A model generated the notes under the pieces. The model had not been told where the DNA came from. It did not search any database and saw only the letters and a list, made by a program, of their open reading frames with translations. From assembly GCF_000340435.2 (NCBI RefSeq), contig NZ_CP011883.2, positions 592,607 to 656,606 on the forward strand: a stretch of DNA of 64,000 nt, given 5' to 3'. The position numbers and the translations under genes are program-made. Position 1 is the first letter of the stretch, and each line of letters opens with the position of its first letter. This DNA comes from Mycobacterium haemophilum DSM 44634 (GTDB taxonomy: Bacteria; Actinomycetota; Actinomycetes; Mycobacteriales; Mycobacteriaceae). Positions 52,450 to 60,901 of this stretch are shown in pieces.

Positions 52450-52857
52450 TTAATCCGGTGTTCTGGGGCGTTCACCTCGCGTGTCCCCGCGTAGTGGGTG
52501 ATCGGCAGGAACCTCCACAAAGATCAAGGTAATCCCATCCGGGTCGGTCACGTGCATCTCGTGCAGGCCCCACGGTTCCCGACGCGGTTCGCGGGTGATG
52601 GAGACCCCGTGGCCTTCCAGGTCGGCCCGGGTGGCGGCGATGTCGCGGACCTGCAGCCACAGCGCACCGGGAAAGGGCCCCCGGGAGTGGTCGGGCGTTC
52701 CGTATCCGGCCAGTTCGAGTAGTGACTGGCCGGCGAAAAACACTGTGCCCGCACCGTATTCGCGGGCGATCGCCAGCCCGATCTGGTCCCGGTAGAAGCT
52801 CAGCGACCGTTGATAGTCCGCCGGTCGGAGCAGCATCCGGCTGGCCAGGATCTCCAT
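52450..52857 (-). CDS. Glyoxalase/bleomycin-resistance-family protein (Rv0546c-like)
   Basis: 135 residues, one VOC domain of two beta-alpha-beta-beta-beta units (MLLRPADYQRSLSFYRDQIG; MHVTDPDGITLIFVEVP). Metal ligands of classical glyoxalase I are not all clear. Substrate unknown. ATG 52857. The open frame continues through the next gene's region but only this part is conserved. Confidence 0.9.
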   Translation of the reverse strand: MEILASRMLLRPADYQRSLSFYRDQIGLAIAREYGAGTVFFAGQSLLELAGYGTPDHSRGPFPGALWLQVRDIAATRADLEGHGVSITREPRREPWGLHEMHVTDPDGITLIFVEVPADHPLRGDTRGERPRTPD

Positions 52858-52898
52858 GACCTTGTGTCTACCACGTCTGGCGATATTCATTGAGACGG

Positions 52899-53528
52899 TC
52901 ATTTCGTTGCGCACCGGCTTCGCAGGGTCGCCACGCCGGGCCCGGTGAGGTCGTCGCACGCGACTCCTCGGCCGGTCATGGCGAGCAGCAGCGACAGCAG
53001 TGGGCCCTCGACCTTTTCGCCCGCTCCGTGCTGCCAGTCGTGGTCGGTGGCATAGCAGGCGAGCCCAGCGATCCGGCGTTTCGAGCCAATGAGCATGTTC
53101 GAGCCCTTGTAGAAGTCGATCACCTGGCGCACTGCGCCCGGCGGGTACGTGTGCGGGATGCCCAGCGGGCGACGGACATCGGCGCCGTGAACGACCACCT
53201 CGCCAAGCCAGGAGGCTTTGGGTCCCGGCGGTGCTGAGGTGGAATTCTGCAGGCCACGGAACTCGTTCAAGGTGGCGGTCGGATCGGTGCCGCGATGCTT
53301 GGCGATTTGACCGGCGGTGAACTTGTCGAAGCTGAATCCGGCCTTGGCCATTCCCAGCAGGAAGGTGGCCGGGTTCAGTGCAGCAGTGGCCGAAAGGTGC
53401 GCAACGATGTCGTGCACCGTCCAACCACGGCACAGTGATGGCGTGTCCCACTGCGACGGCGTCAGATTGGCCAGGTCATTGACGAGGGCGCCGCGCTCGG
53501 CCGCAATCGTGGTCCAGAGGTCCGACAT
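52899..53528 (-). CDS. DinB/maleylpyruvate isomerase-family protein (TIGR03083-like)
   Basis: 209 residues. N-terminal DinB four-helix bundle with TPSLCRGWTVHDIVAHLSAT, whose His residues bind metal (also EVVVHGADVRRPLGIP). Such proteins often use mycothiol as cofactor. I recall no gene at this position in H37Rv (between Rv0546c and Rv0547c), so it is probably lineage-specific. No clear promoter seen; a composite repeat lies just upstream. Confidence 0.85.
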   Translation of the reverse strand: MSDLWTTIAAERGALVNDLANLTPSQWDTPSLCRGWTVHDIVAHLSATAALNPATFLLGMAKAGFSFDKFTAGQIAKHRGTDPTATLNEFRGLQNSTSAPPGPKASWLGEVVVHGADVRRPLGIPHTYPPGAVRQVIDFYKGSNMLIGSKRRIAGLACYATDHDWQHGAGEKVEGPLLSLLLAMTGRGVACDDLTGPGVATLRSRCATK

Positions 53529-53548
53529 GGGCTGCTCCTAGGTCAGTG

Positions 53549-53618
53549 GCGATCGCAAGCTCGGCGGAGCCGGGCGCTGGGGGTACCTCCCGCTTGCGGG
53601 GGACGGGTCATCAAACCC
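53549..53618 (-). repeat. 57-bp-type repeat carrying the 26-bp element
   Basis: Reverse-strand copy of the gene-end repeat (CGATCGCAAGCTCGGCGGAG, then GTCATCAAACCC) in which the middle is replaced by a full 26-bp palindromic element at 53578-53603. The order of modules is the same as at 38881-38940. Confidence 0.82.
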
Positions 53619-54508
53619 TAGTGCGGGTCGCTGAGCTGGGTGGGGCGCCGTTGCATGAGTGTGTTGACCCAGCGGGGGCCGACGGTGTCTAACGCTCTGG
53701 CCGCAATCGCGACCCGCGGTGCGATCCGTACCGGCCGGGTGCGGGCGGCCGTCACCATCCACTCGGCCGCCTCGTGCGGCGTCAACGCGGGCATCCCGCG
53801 GTAGGCCTTCGTCGGTGCGATCATCGGAGTGGCCACCAGCGGGTAGTACAGCGCCGTCGAATGCACACCCTGGCGGCCCCACTCGGTCTCGGCGATTCGG
53901 CTCACCGCTGACAGCGCGGACTTCGACGCGTTATACACCGAGAACAGCGGCGCGGCCTCCGACAGCACGCCCCAGGTGGTGACGTTGATGATGTGGCCGT
54001 CACCGCGCTCCAGCATCCCTGGGGCAAACCCGCGCATCAGCCGCAGCGGGGCGTAGTAGTTAAGCGCCATGGTCCGCTCGACGTCGTGCCAGCGTGCTAG
54101 CGACTCGGCCAGCGGTCGGCGGATGGACCGGCCGGCGTTGTTAATCAGGATGTCGACCCCGCCGATGCGCGTTTGGACGTCGGCGATCAACGCGTCCACC
54201 GCGTCCATGTCCGAGATATCACACGGGATCGGCAACGCCGTGCCGCCCGCGGTCGTGATCCGGTCTGCCACCGCGTCGAGCAGATCCCGGCGGCGGGCGA
54301 CCGCGACCACGGTGGCGCCGTGCCGTGCGAGCTGCTCGGCGGCGGCCTCGCCGATGCCCGAGGAGGCTCCAGTCAGCAGGATCCGCTTACCGCCGAGGTT
54401 GACGGGTTTGATCGCAGGCCGGTTCAGCAGTAGTTGCGGCGAAATCGGCGGCCGCATGCCGGCCAACGTGATCTGATCGGTGAACCAGCGCAGCGGACTT
54501 TTGCTCAC
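53618..54508 (-). CDS. Short-chain dehydrogenase/reductase (Rv0547c-like)
   Basis: 296 residues, classical SDR. Cofactor motif LTGASSGIGEAAAEQLA (about residue 45), NNAGRS, and catalytic YNASKSALSAV with Ser from the preceding strand. Probably NADP-dependent oxidoreductase of unknown substrate. GTG 54508 gives a conserved N terminus (GMRPPISPQLLLNRP). Follows menB after 22 bp on the same strand. Confidence 0.92.
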   Translation of the reverse strand: MSKSPLRWFTDQITLAGMRPPISPQLLLNRPAIKPVNLGGKRILLTGASSGIGEAAAEQLARHGATVVAVARRRDLLDAVADRITTAGGTALPIPCDISDMDAVDALIADVQTRIGGVDILINNAGRSIRRPLAESLARWHDVERTMALNYYAPLRLMRGFAPGMLERGDGHIINVTTWGVLSEAAPLFSVYNASKSALSAVSRIAETEWGRQGVHSTALYYPLVATPMIAPTKAYRGMPALTPHEAAEWMVTAARTRPVRIAPRVAIAARALDTVGPRWVNTLMQRRPTQLSDPH

Positions 54509-54530
54509 ACGTGGGGAGTTTAGGCGGTGC

Positions 54531-55433
54531 TCAGAAGTAACGCGGGAACGAACTCCAGTCCGGCGCGCGCTTCTGCAGGAACGCATCACGGCCCTCGACG
54601 GCCTCGTCGGTCATGTATGCCAGCCGGGTAGCCTCACCCGCGAACAGCTGCTGACCCACCAGACCGTCGTCGAGCAGATTAAACGCAAACTTCAGCATCC
54701 GTTGCGCCTGAGGTGATTTGGCGTTGATCTCCGCCGCCCATTCCAGACCCACCGTCTCCAATTCGGCGTGCTCGACGACGGCGTTGACCGCGCCCATCTG
54801 GTGCATCTGCTCAGCGGTGTAGGCGCGGCCGAGGAAGAAGATCTCGCGGGCGAACTTCTGGCCGACCTGACGGGCTAAATACGCGCTACCGTAGCCGCCG
54901 TCGAAGCTGCCGACGTCGGCATCGGTCTGCTTGAAACGGGCATGCTCGCGGCTGGCCAACGTGAGATCGCAGACCACGTGCAGGCTGTGCCCGCCGCCGG
55001 CCGCCCATCCACTGACCAAGCAGATAACCACCTTGGGCATGAACCGGATCAATCGCTGTACTTCGAGGATGTGCAGCCTGCCTGCGCGTGCGACGTCAAC
55101 CGTGTCCGCGGTGTCACCACTTGCGTACTGGTAGCCGGAGCGCCCCCGAATGCGCTGGTCGCCGCCGGAGCAAAATGCCCAGCCACCGTCGCGCGGGCTG
55201 GGCCCGTTTCCGGTCAGCAATACCACTCCCACGTCGGGCGACATCCGGGCATGGTCGAGGACGCGGTAGAGCTCGTCGACGGTGTGCGGCCGGAACGCGT
55301 TGCGTACCTCGGGACGGTTGAACGCCACCCGCACCGTGGCGTCGTTGACGTGGCGGTGATAGGTGATGTCGGTCAGATCGCCGAAGCCGTCGATAAGTCG
55401 CCACGATTCGGCATCAAAAGGATTGTCACTCAA
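54531..55433 (-). CDS. menB: 1,4-dihydroxy-2-naphthoyl-CoA synthase
   Basis: 300 residues, crotonase fold. Closes the naphthoate ring of o-succinylbenzoyl-CoA in menaquinone synthesis. CSGGDQRIRGRSGYQYA, GWAAGGGHSLHVVCDLTLAS (oxyanion hole) and TDADVGSFDGGYGSAYLAR (catalytic Asp region) are all present, nearly identical to M. tuberculosis. TTG at 55433 is the only start before the conserved region; H37Rv has about 14 more N-terminal residues. Downstream of fadD8; vapBC3 of H37Rv is absent between them. Confidence 0.96.
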   Translation of the reverse strand: MSDNPFDAESWRLIDGFGDLTDITYHRHVNDATVRVAFNRPEVRNAFRPHTVDELYRVLDHARMSPDVGVVLLTGNGPSPRDGGWAFCSGGDQRIRGRSGYQYASGDTADTVDVARAGRLHILEVQRLIRFMPKVVICLVSGWAAGGGHSLHVVCDLTLASREHARFKQTDADVGSFDGGYGSAYLARQVGQKFAREIFFLGRAYTAEQMHQMGAVNAVVEHAELETVGLEWAAEINAKSPQAQRMLKFAFNLLDDGLVGQQLFAGEATRLAYMTDEAVEGRDAFLQKRAPDWSSFPRYF

Positions 55434-55525
55434 GGTTTTTGGACTCCGTTCTGGTTGATGGTGAGATCGCCGCTGTTCCCCTCACCTTTTGCCATGCCTG
55501 CCACAGTAGTCAGCTCGTCTACTAC

Positions 55526-55587
55526 CGCCGAACGTGAAGCCAGCTGCACGCTCGGTCGTCAGCGTGCAGCCAGTTTCACGTTCGGCG
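55526..55587. terminator. Long inverted repeat between fadD8 and menB
   Basis: 27-bp arms (55526-55552 and 55561-55587) with three mismatches around an 8-bp loop. It begins 6 bp after the fadD8 stop in the direction of transcription. GAACGTGAA-type half-sites recall the hairpin at 11042-11099. It may end fadD8 transcription, or be a dispersed palindrome left where vapBC3 lies in H37Rv. Confidence 0.65.
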
Positions 55588-55593
55588 CGTAAC

Positions 55594-57195
55594 TTAGCCG
55601 ACAGCCCGACCGGCGCCTTCCCAGAACTGTGCGCGCACCGCCTTTTTGTCCGGTTTGCCCAGCCCCGTCAACGGCAACGAGTCGACGACCACCACCCGCT
55701 TGGGCGATTGCACTGAGCCCTTGCGTTCCTTGACGGCGGCCTGGATCTCGGCGGTCATGGCTTCGATCGCGGCGTCATCGCGGGCCGCGTCGGCGCGTAG
55801 CACCACCACAGCGGTGACGGCCTCGCCCCACTTTTCGTCCGGCGCGCCGACCACACATACCTGCGCGACCGCCGCATGCTCGGCGACGACATCTTCGACC
55901 TCCCGCGGGAACACATTGAACCCGCCGGTGACGATCATGTCCTTGACCCGGTCCACGATGTAGAGGAACCCGTCCTCGTCCTCACGGGCCATATCGCCGG
56001 TGTGCAGCCAGCCTTCTTTAAACGTCTCGGCCGTGGCCTCCGGAAGATTCCAGTAACCGCCGGCCAATAGTGGTCCGCTGACACAGATTTCGCCTGGCTC
56101 CCCCTGCGGAACCGCTTTACCGTCCTCGCCCAACAGCGCGACGCGCGCGAACAGCGTCGGGCGCCCGCATGAAGTCAGCCGCTTCTCGTCGTGATCCCTC
56201 TTGGCCAGATAGGTGATCACCATCGGCGCCTCGGATTGCCCGTAGTACTGGGCGAAGATCGGGCCGAACCGTCGGATTGCTTCGGCCAGCCGCACCGGGT
56301 TGATCGCCGAAGCGCCGTAGTAGACGGTCTCTAGCGACGACAGGTCCCGGGTGTGCGAGTCCGGGTGGTCCATCAGCGCGTACAGCATCGACGGCACCAG
56401 CATGGTGGCAGTAATGCGCTGCTCTTCAATGGTTTTCAGCACTTCGGCCGGATCGAACTTGGCTAGCACGATCATCTCGCCGCCCTTGATCACGGTGGGC
56501 GTGAAAAACGCTGCGCCCGCGTGCGAGAGCGGCGTGCACATCAAGAACCGCGGGTTCTCCGGCCATTCCCATTCGGCGAGCTGGATGGCCGTCATGGTGG
56601 CGATCGACTGCGCGGTGCCCATCACGCCCTTGGGCTTGCCGGTGGTGCCGCCGGTGTAGGTCAGGCCGATGACCTGATCGGGCGGTAGGTCGGCGGCCAC
56701 CAGCGGCCGCGGCTGGTACTTGGCGGCCTCGGCCGACAGGTCCACAGCCACACTCTTCAAAGCTTCGGGCACCGGCCCGATAGTCAGGATCTGCTTGAGC
56801 GAGTCCACCCGCTGCAGCAGCCCCAACGCGCGTTCGACGAACATCGGTTTGGGGTCGATGATCAGCGAGCTGATGCCGGCGTCGGAAAGCACATAAGCGT
56901 GATCGTCCAGCGAGCCGAGGGGGTGTAGCGCCGTGCGCCGAAAGCCCCGGGTCTGGCCGGCCCCGATGATCATCAGTACTTCGGGACGGTTGAGCGACAG
57001 TAGCCCGACGGCGACGCCGGTGCCCGCACCCAGCGCCTCGAACGCCTGCGTGTACTGGCTGATCCGGTCGGCCAGCTGGCCGCCGGTCAGCGTGGTGTCG
57101 CCGAGGAACAGCACGGGCTTGTTCTGGTGGCGCTTCAACGCGCCCACCAGCAAATGGCCATTATGGATTGGGTTGCGCAACAGTTCGTGCGTCAT
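55594..57195 (-). CDS. fadD8: Fatty-acid-CoA/AMP ligase FadD8
   Basis: 533 residues, ANL superfamily. AMP-binding motif TYTGGTTGKPKGVMG, YYGQSEAPMV, GWLHTGDMAREDEDGF and the catalytic Lys in LTGLGKPDKKAVR near the end. Activates an acyl chain as CoA thioester. ATG at 57195 is directly preceded by GAGGAGGAG from a MIRU unit. The frame opens to 57252 through the repeat. Lies within the men gene region but no direct role in menaquinone synthesis is implied. Confidence 0.92.
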   Translation of the reverse strand: MTHELLRNPIHNGHLLVGALKRHQNKPVLFLGDTTLTGGQLADRISQYTQAFEALGAGTGVAVGLLSLNRPEVLMIIGAGQTRGFRRTALHPLGSLDDHAYVLSDAGISSLIIDPKPMFVERALGLLQRVDSLKQILTIGPVPEALKSVAVDLSAEAAKYQPRPLVAADLPPDQVIGLTYTGGTTGKPKGVMGTAQSIATMTAIQLAEWEWPENPRFLMCTPLSHAGAAFFTPTVIKGGEMIVLAKFDPAEVLKTIEEQRITATMLVPSMLYALMDHPDSHTRDLSSLETVYYGASAINPVRLAEAIRRFGPIFAQYYGQSEAPMVITYLAKRDHDEKRLTSCGRPTLFARVALLGEDGKAVPQGEPGEICVSGPLLAGGYWNLPEATAETFKEGWLHTGDMAREDEDGFLYIVDRVKDMIVTGGFNVFPREVEDVVAEHAAVAQVCVVGAPDEKWGEAVTAVVVLRADAARDDAAIEAMTAEIQAAVKERKGSVQSPKRVVVVDSLPLTGLGKPDKKAVRAQFWEGAGRAVG

Positions 57196-57270
57196 GGCGC
57201 CGCTCCTCCTCATCGCTTCGTCCCCCCGCAAGCGGGCGGTACCCCACTGCATCGTCGCCGGCGCGACTCA
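57193..57270 (-). repeat. MIRU unit interrupted by the 26-bp element
   Basis: Reverse-orientation MIRU (GGCGCCGCTCCTCCTCATCG at one end, GCATCGTCGCCGGCGCG at the other) split at 57221-57246 by a 26-bp palindromic element. Compared with the intact copy at 57322, the element replaces only CT. The MIRU supplies the ribosome binding site and start region of fadD8. Confidence 0.85.
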
Positions 57271-57321
57271 TGTGGCTAGGCTAGAACGTGTTGCAATTTC
57301 GGGTGGGCGTGGGCGTGTTAT

Positions 57322-57375
57322 GAGCGCCGCTCCTCCTCATCGCTTCGCTCTGCATCGTCGTCGGCGCGGATCATT
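57322..57375 (-). repeat. Intact MIRU unit
   Basis: Reverse orientation, CGCCGCTCCTCCTCATCGCT through GCATCGTCGTCGGCGCG. Lies between the interrupted MIRU and the start of the amidohydrolase gene at 57389. Divergent genes on each side, so here it does not act as a ribosome binding site for either. Confidence 0.9.
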
Positions 57376-57388
57376 AGGATTTCGTGTC

Positions 57389-58993
57389 GTGGCTGATGCG
57401 GATATCGTCATTACCGGAAACGTGTTGACCGTCGACGACGTGCGGCCTACCGCCGAGGCGCTTGCCGTTGCTGACGGCCGGATCATCGCCGTCGGTAACC
57501 GGTCCGAGATCGCGAAGTTCATCGGTACTGGCACGGTAACCATCGATGTTGGTGCTGGCTGTGTCATGCCGGGATTCGTTGAGGCACATGGCCATCCGCT
57601 GATGGAGGCCGTCGCGCTGTCCGACCGGATCGTCGACATACGGCCGGTCACCATGCGCAACGCTGATGACGTCGTCGAGGCGGTTCGCCGCGAGACCGCC
57701 GCAAGGGGAGCGGCCGGGGCGTATCTCATCGGTTGGGACCCACTACTGCAACCCGGGCTGCCCCAGCCGACGTTGAGCTGGCTTGACGACATCGCGCCGG
57801 ACGGACCGTTGGTGATCATCCACAACTCTGGGCACAAGGCCTATTTCAACTCGCACGCCGCCCGGCGCGCCGGGTTGAACACAGACACGCCGGATCCCAA
57901 GGGCGCCAAGTACGGTCGTGATGGCGACGGTGAACTCGACGGCACGGCCGAGGAAACCGGCGCGGTGTTTCCGCTGCTGGGCGGTGCCATCGAACCCAGC
58001 GATTACCCGGCAATGCTGCGCGCCGAATGCGCCCGGCTCAATCGTGCGGGGCTGACCACATGTTCCGAGATGGCTTTCGATCCGGTGTTTCGGCCGCTGG
58101 TTGAGCAACTGCGCGGCGAGCTGACGGTCCGGCTGCGCAGCTACGAAATCTCCAATCCGCAGCTGTCCACCGACGCCACCCCCGGCGAGGGTGACGACAT
58201 GCTGCGCCAGGTGGGGATCAAGATCTGGGTGGACGGTTCACCATGGGTTGGCAACATCGCGCTGTCTTTTCCGTATTTGGACACCGCCGCGACCCGCGCC
58301 ATCGGTGTGCCGGCGGGTTCTTGCGGACACGCCAACTACACCCGCGACCAGCTGACCGAAATCGTCGGCGCCTACTTTCCGTTGGGTTGGCCGCTGGCCT
58401 GTCACGTGCATGGTGATGCCGGCGTCGACACCATCCTCGATGTGTATGAGGAGGCGCTGCGCCGACATCCGCGTCCCGACCATCGGTTGCGCCTCGAGCA
58501 TGTCGGCGCCATCCGACCCGACCAACTGCAGCGTGCCGCCGGGCTGGGCGTCACCTGCAGCATGTTCGTCGACCAGATCCACTACTGGGGTGACGTCATT
58601 ATCGACGGCCTGTTCGGTCCGGAGCGCGGATCTCGTTGGATGCCAGCGGGATCCGCGGTTGCAACCGGTATGCGGATCTCGCTGCACAACGATCCGCCCG
58701 TCACACCCGAAGAACCGCTGCGCAACATCAGCGTGGCGGCGACGCGGGTCGCGCCGAGCGGCCGGGTGCTGGCTCCGGAGGAGCGGTTGACGGTCGACCA
58801 GGCGATCCGCGCGCAGACAATCGACGCCGCCTGGCAGCTGTTTGCCGACGATGTGATCGGCTCGCTGGAGGTCGGCAAGTACGCCGACATGGTGGTGCTG
58901 TCGGCCGATCCGCGTACCGTGCCACCGGAGCGGATCGCGGATCTCGAGGTGCGTGCGACGTTTCTGGCGGGTCGCCAGGTCTACCCGCAGTGA
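57389..58993 (+). CDS. Amidohydrolase family 3 protein (Rv0552-like)
   Basis: 534 residues, metal-dependent amidohydrolase (YtcJ-like). The N-terminal beta-sandwich (ITGNVLTVDDVRPTAEALAV) and metal site GFVEAHGHPLME, further His in LACHVHGDAGV and LRLEHVGAI, and the terminal Asp region SLHNDPPVTP are visible. GTG 57389 gives exactly the length I recall for M. tuberculosis. Stop overlaps the menC start (GTGA). Confidence 0.93.
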   Translation: MADADIVITGNVLTVDDVRPTAEALAVADGRIIAVGNRSEIAKFIGTGTVTIDVGAGCVMPGFVEAHGHPLMEAVALSDRIVDIRPVTMRNADDVVEAVRRETAARGAAGAYLIGWDPLLQPGLPQPTLSWLDDIAPDGPLVIIHNSGHKAYFNSHAARRAGLNTDTPDPKGAKYGRDGDGELDGTAEETGAVFPLLGGAIEPSDYPAMLRAECARLNRAGLTTCSEMAFDPVFRPLVEQLRGELTVRLRSYEISNPQLSTDATPGEGDDMLRQVGIKIWVDGSPWVGNIALSFPYLDTAATRAIGVPAGSCGHANYTRDQLTEIVGAYFPLGWPLACHVHGDAGVDTILDVYEEALRRHPRPDHRLRLEHVGAIRPDQLQRAAGLGVTCSMFVDQIHYWGDVIIDGLFGPERGSRWMPAGSAVATGMRISLHNDPPVTPEEPLRNISVAATRVAPSGRVLAPEERLTVDQAIRAQTIDAAWQLFADDVIGSLEVGKYADMVVLSADPRTVPPERIADLEVRATFLAGRQVYPQ

Positions 58994-59994
58994 TCCCCAC
59001 GCTGAGCGAGCTGTTGGACCGCCTACATGTGGTGGCCCTGCCGATGCGGGTGCGCTTCCGCGGCATCACCACCCGCGAAGTGGCGCTGATCGACGGCCCA
59101 GCAGGATGGGGAGAATTCGGGGCCTTCCTTGAATATCAGCCCCCCGAGGCTTCCGCGTGGCTGACGGCGGGCATTGACGCCGCCTACCGCGAGCCGCCAA
59201 AGGCTCGCCGCGACCGGATCCCGATCAACGCCACCGTGCCCGCTGTGACCGCCGCCCAGGTGCCCGAGGTGCTTGCTCGATTTCCCGGCGTGCGCACCGC
59301 CAAGGTGAAGGTGGCCGAGCCCGGGCAGAATCTGGCCGACGATGTCGACCGGGTCAACGCGGTGCGGGAACTGGTGGAAACCGTGCGGGTGGACGCCAAC
59401 GGCGGCTGGAGCGTCGAGGCAGCGGCCCAGGCGGCCGTCGCTCTGACCGCCGATGGCCCGCTGGAGTACCTCGAACAACCGTGTGCCACCGTCGACGAAC
59501 TCGCCGAGCTGCGCCGCCGGGTTGACGTGCCGATCGCCGCTGACGAAAGCATCCGCAAGGCCGACGACCCATTGGCTGTGGTCCGCGCGCACGCTGCCGA
59601 CGTCGCGGTGCTGAAAGTGGCGCCGCTGGGTGGAATTTCGGCGTTGCTCACTATCGCAGCGCAGATCGACATCCCGGTGGTGGTGTCCAGCGCGCTCGAT
59701 TCGGCGGTCGGGATCGCCACCGGCTTGACCGCCGCCGCGGCCTTACCCGAACTCGGCCACGCCTGCGGGCTGGGCACCGGCAGGCTGTTCTTAGAAGACG
59801 TGGCAGACGTCGCCGAGCCCGTCGATGGCTTGCTGCCGGTCGGACCGGTAATCCCTGACCCGGCGCGGCTGCAGGCGCTGGGCGCGGCGCCCACGCGACG
59901 GCAGTGGTGGATCGACCGGGTCAAGGCCTGCTATCCGCTGCTTGTACCGTGTGCAGGTGATCAATCTTGCTTACGAGGACCGCGGGACCGGTGA
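58990..59994 (+). CDS. menC: o-Succinylbenzoate synthase
   Basis: 334 residues, enolase superfamily (mandelate racemase/muconate lactonising group). Dehydrates SHCHC to o-succinylbenzoate. The catalytic KxK is in TAKVKVAEPG, metal ligands in VRVDANGGW, YLEQPC and IAADESIRKA, and the second Lys in AVLKVAPLGG. GTG 58990 overlaps the upstream stop. Its C terminus overlaps bpoC by 38 bp, giving a tail that differs from M. tuberculosis. Confidence 0.95.
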   Translation: MIPTLSELLDRLHVVALPMRVRFRGITTREVALIDGPAGWGEFGAFLEYQPPEASAWLTAGIDAAYREPPKARRDRIPINATVPAVTAAQVPEVLARFPGVRTAKVKVAEPGQNLADDVDRVNAVRELVETVRVDANGGWSVEAAAQAAVALTADGPLEYLEQPCATVDELAELRRRVDVPIAADESIRKADDPLAVVRAHAADVAVLKVAPLGGISALLTIAAQIDIPVVVSSALDSAVGIATGLTAAAALPELGHACGLGTGRLFLEDVADVAEPVDGLLPVGPVIPDPARLQALGAAPTRRQWWIDRVKACYPLLVPCAGDQSCLRGPRDR

Positions 59995-60745
59995 ACCCGT
60001 TGTTTTCATTGCGGGCCGCGGCGGTGCAGGACGCACCTGGCAACCGCATCAAGTTCCGGCATTTCTGGCGGCCGGCTATCGCGTCATCACCTTCGACAAT
60101 CGCGGAATCGGTGCCACCGAAAACGCCGAAGGTTTCACGACGCAAACCATGGTCGCTGACACCGCGGCACTGATCGAATCCCTAGGCGCAGCCCCGGCGC
60201 GCATCGTTGGGGTATCGATGGGCTCATTCATCGCCCAGGAGCTCATGGTGGCCCGGCCCGAACTGGTCAGCGCTGCCGTGCTGATGGCGACCCGTGGCCG
60301 GCTGGACCGCACCCGCCAGTTCTTTCACGATGTCGAAGCCGAGTTCCATGACTCCGGTATCCAACTGCCATCCGGTTACGATGCGAAAGTTCGCTTGCTG
60401 GAAAACTTTTCACGCAAGACGCTCAATGATGACGTGGCCGTAGCCGACTGGATCGCCATGTTTAACATGTGGCCGCTCAAGTCCACCCCAGGACTGCGTT
60501 GCCAAACGGATGTCGCCCCGCAGGACAACCGGTTACCGGCCTACCGAAGCATCGCCGCGCCGGTGTTGGTGATTGGCTTCGCCGAAGACGTGGTGACACC
60601 ACCGTCTTTGGGACGAGAGGTCGCCGATGCCCTGCCCAACGGCCGCTACCTGCAGATACCAGACGCCGGTCATCTCGGGTTCTTCGAGCGTCCGGAGGCC
60701 GTCAACGCCGCGGCGCTGCAGTTCTTCGACAGCGTCACAGGCTAG
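59957..60745 (+). CDS. bpoC: Alpha/beta hydrolase BpoC
   Basis: 262 residues. Annotated as non-haem bromoperoxidase but is more likely a general hydrolase. Nucleophile elbow VGVSMGSFIAQE (Ser near residue 90), oxyanion segment AGRGGAGRTW, and terminal His in DAGHLGFFERP. GTG 59957 matches the length of the M. tuberculosis protein. Between menC and menD; in some bacteria an MenH-type hydrolase is found in this context, so a SHCHC synthase role is possible. Confidence 0.92.
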   Translation: MINLAYEDRGTGEPVVFIAGRGGAGRTWQPHQVPAFLAAGYRVITFDNRGIGATENAEGFTTQTMVADTAALIESLGAAPARIVGVSMGSFIAQELMVARPELVSAAVLMATRGRLDRTRQFFHDVEAEFHDSGIQLPSGYDAKVRLLENFSRKTLNDDVAVADWIAMFNMWPLKSTPGLRCQTDVAPQDNRLPAYRSIAAPVLVIGFAEDVVTPPSLGREVADALPNGRYLQIPDAGHLGFFERPEAVNAAALQFFDSVTG

Positions 60746-60792
60746 TGGCCCTAAACGTCACAAACCATCGCTTACCAGCCTGAATCAGACCG

Positions 60793-60814
60793 CTTGTACA
60801 TTTCTTGTACATTT
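60793..60814. promoter_or_regulatory. Tandem 11-bp repeat with TGTACA cores, upstream of the coiled-coil pair
   Basis: CTTGTACATTT occurs twice head to tail. TGTACA is itself a palindrome. A further inverted repeat ACTG-AAGTA-CAGT follows at 60837-60849. The stretch is AT-rich for this genome and lies 88 bp before the first DivIVA-like gene. Likely operator or promoter region for the pair; the regulator is unknown. Confidence 0.5.
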
Positions 60815-60901
60815 AGAGTTTCCTTAAATCGGTATTACTGAAGTACAGTGCCGCTGTGATCGAGAGCGACGGGTACCCGCATGGGCGGAAGGGTGAAGCG
60901 T

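Noticed and set aside
52450..53451. A 333-residue fusion of a glyoxalase with an upstream domain
   Set aside because: The upstream part is the shadow of the DinB-like gene on the same strand in another frame. Only the last 135 residues are conserved.
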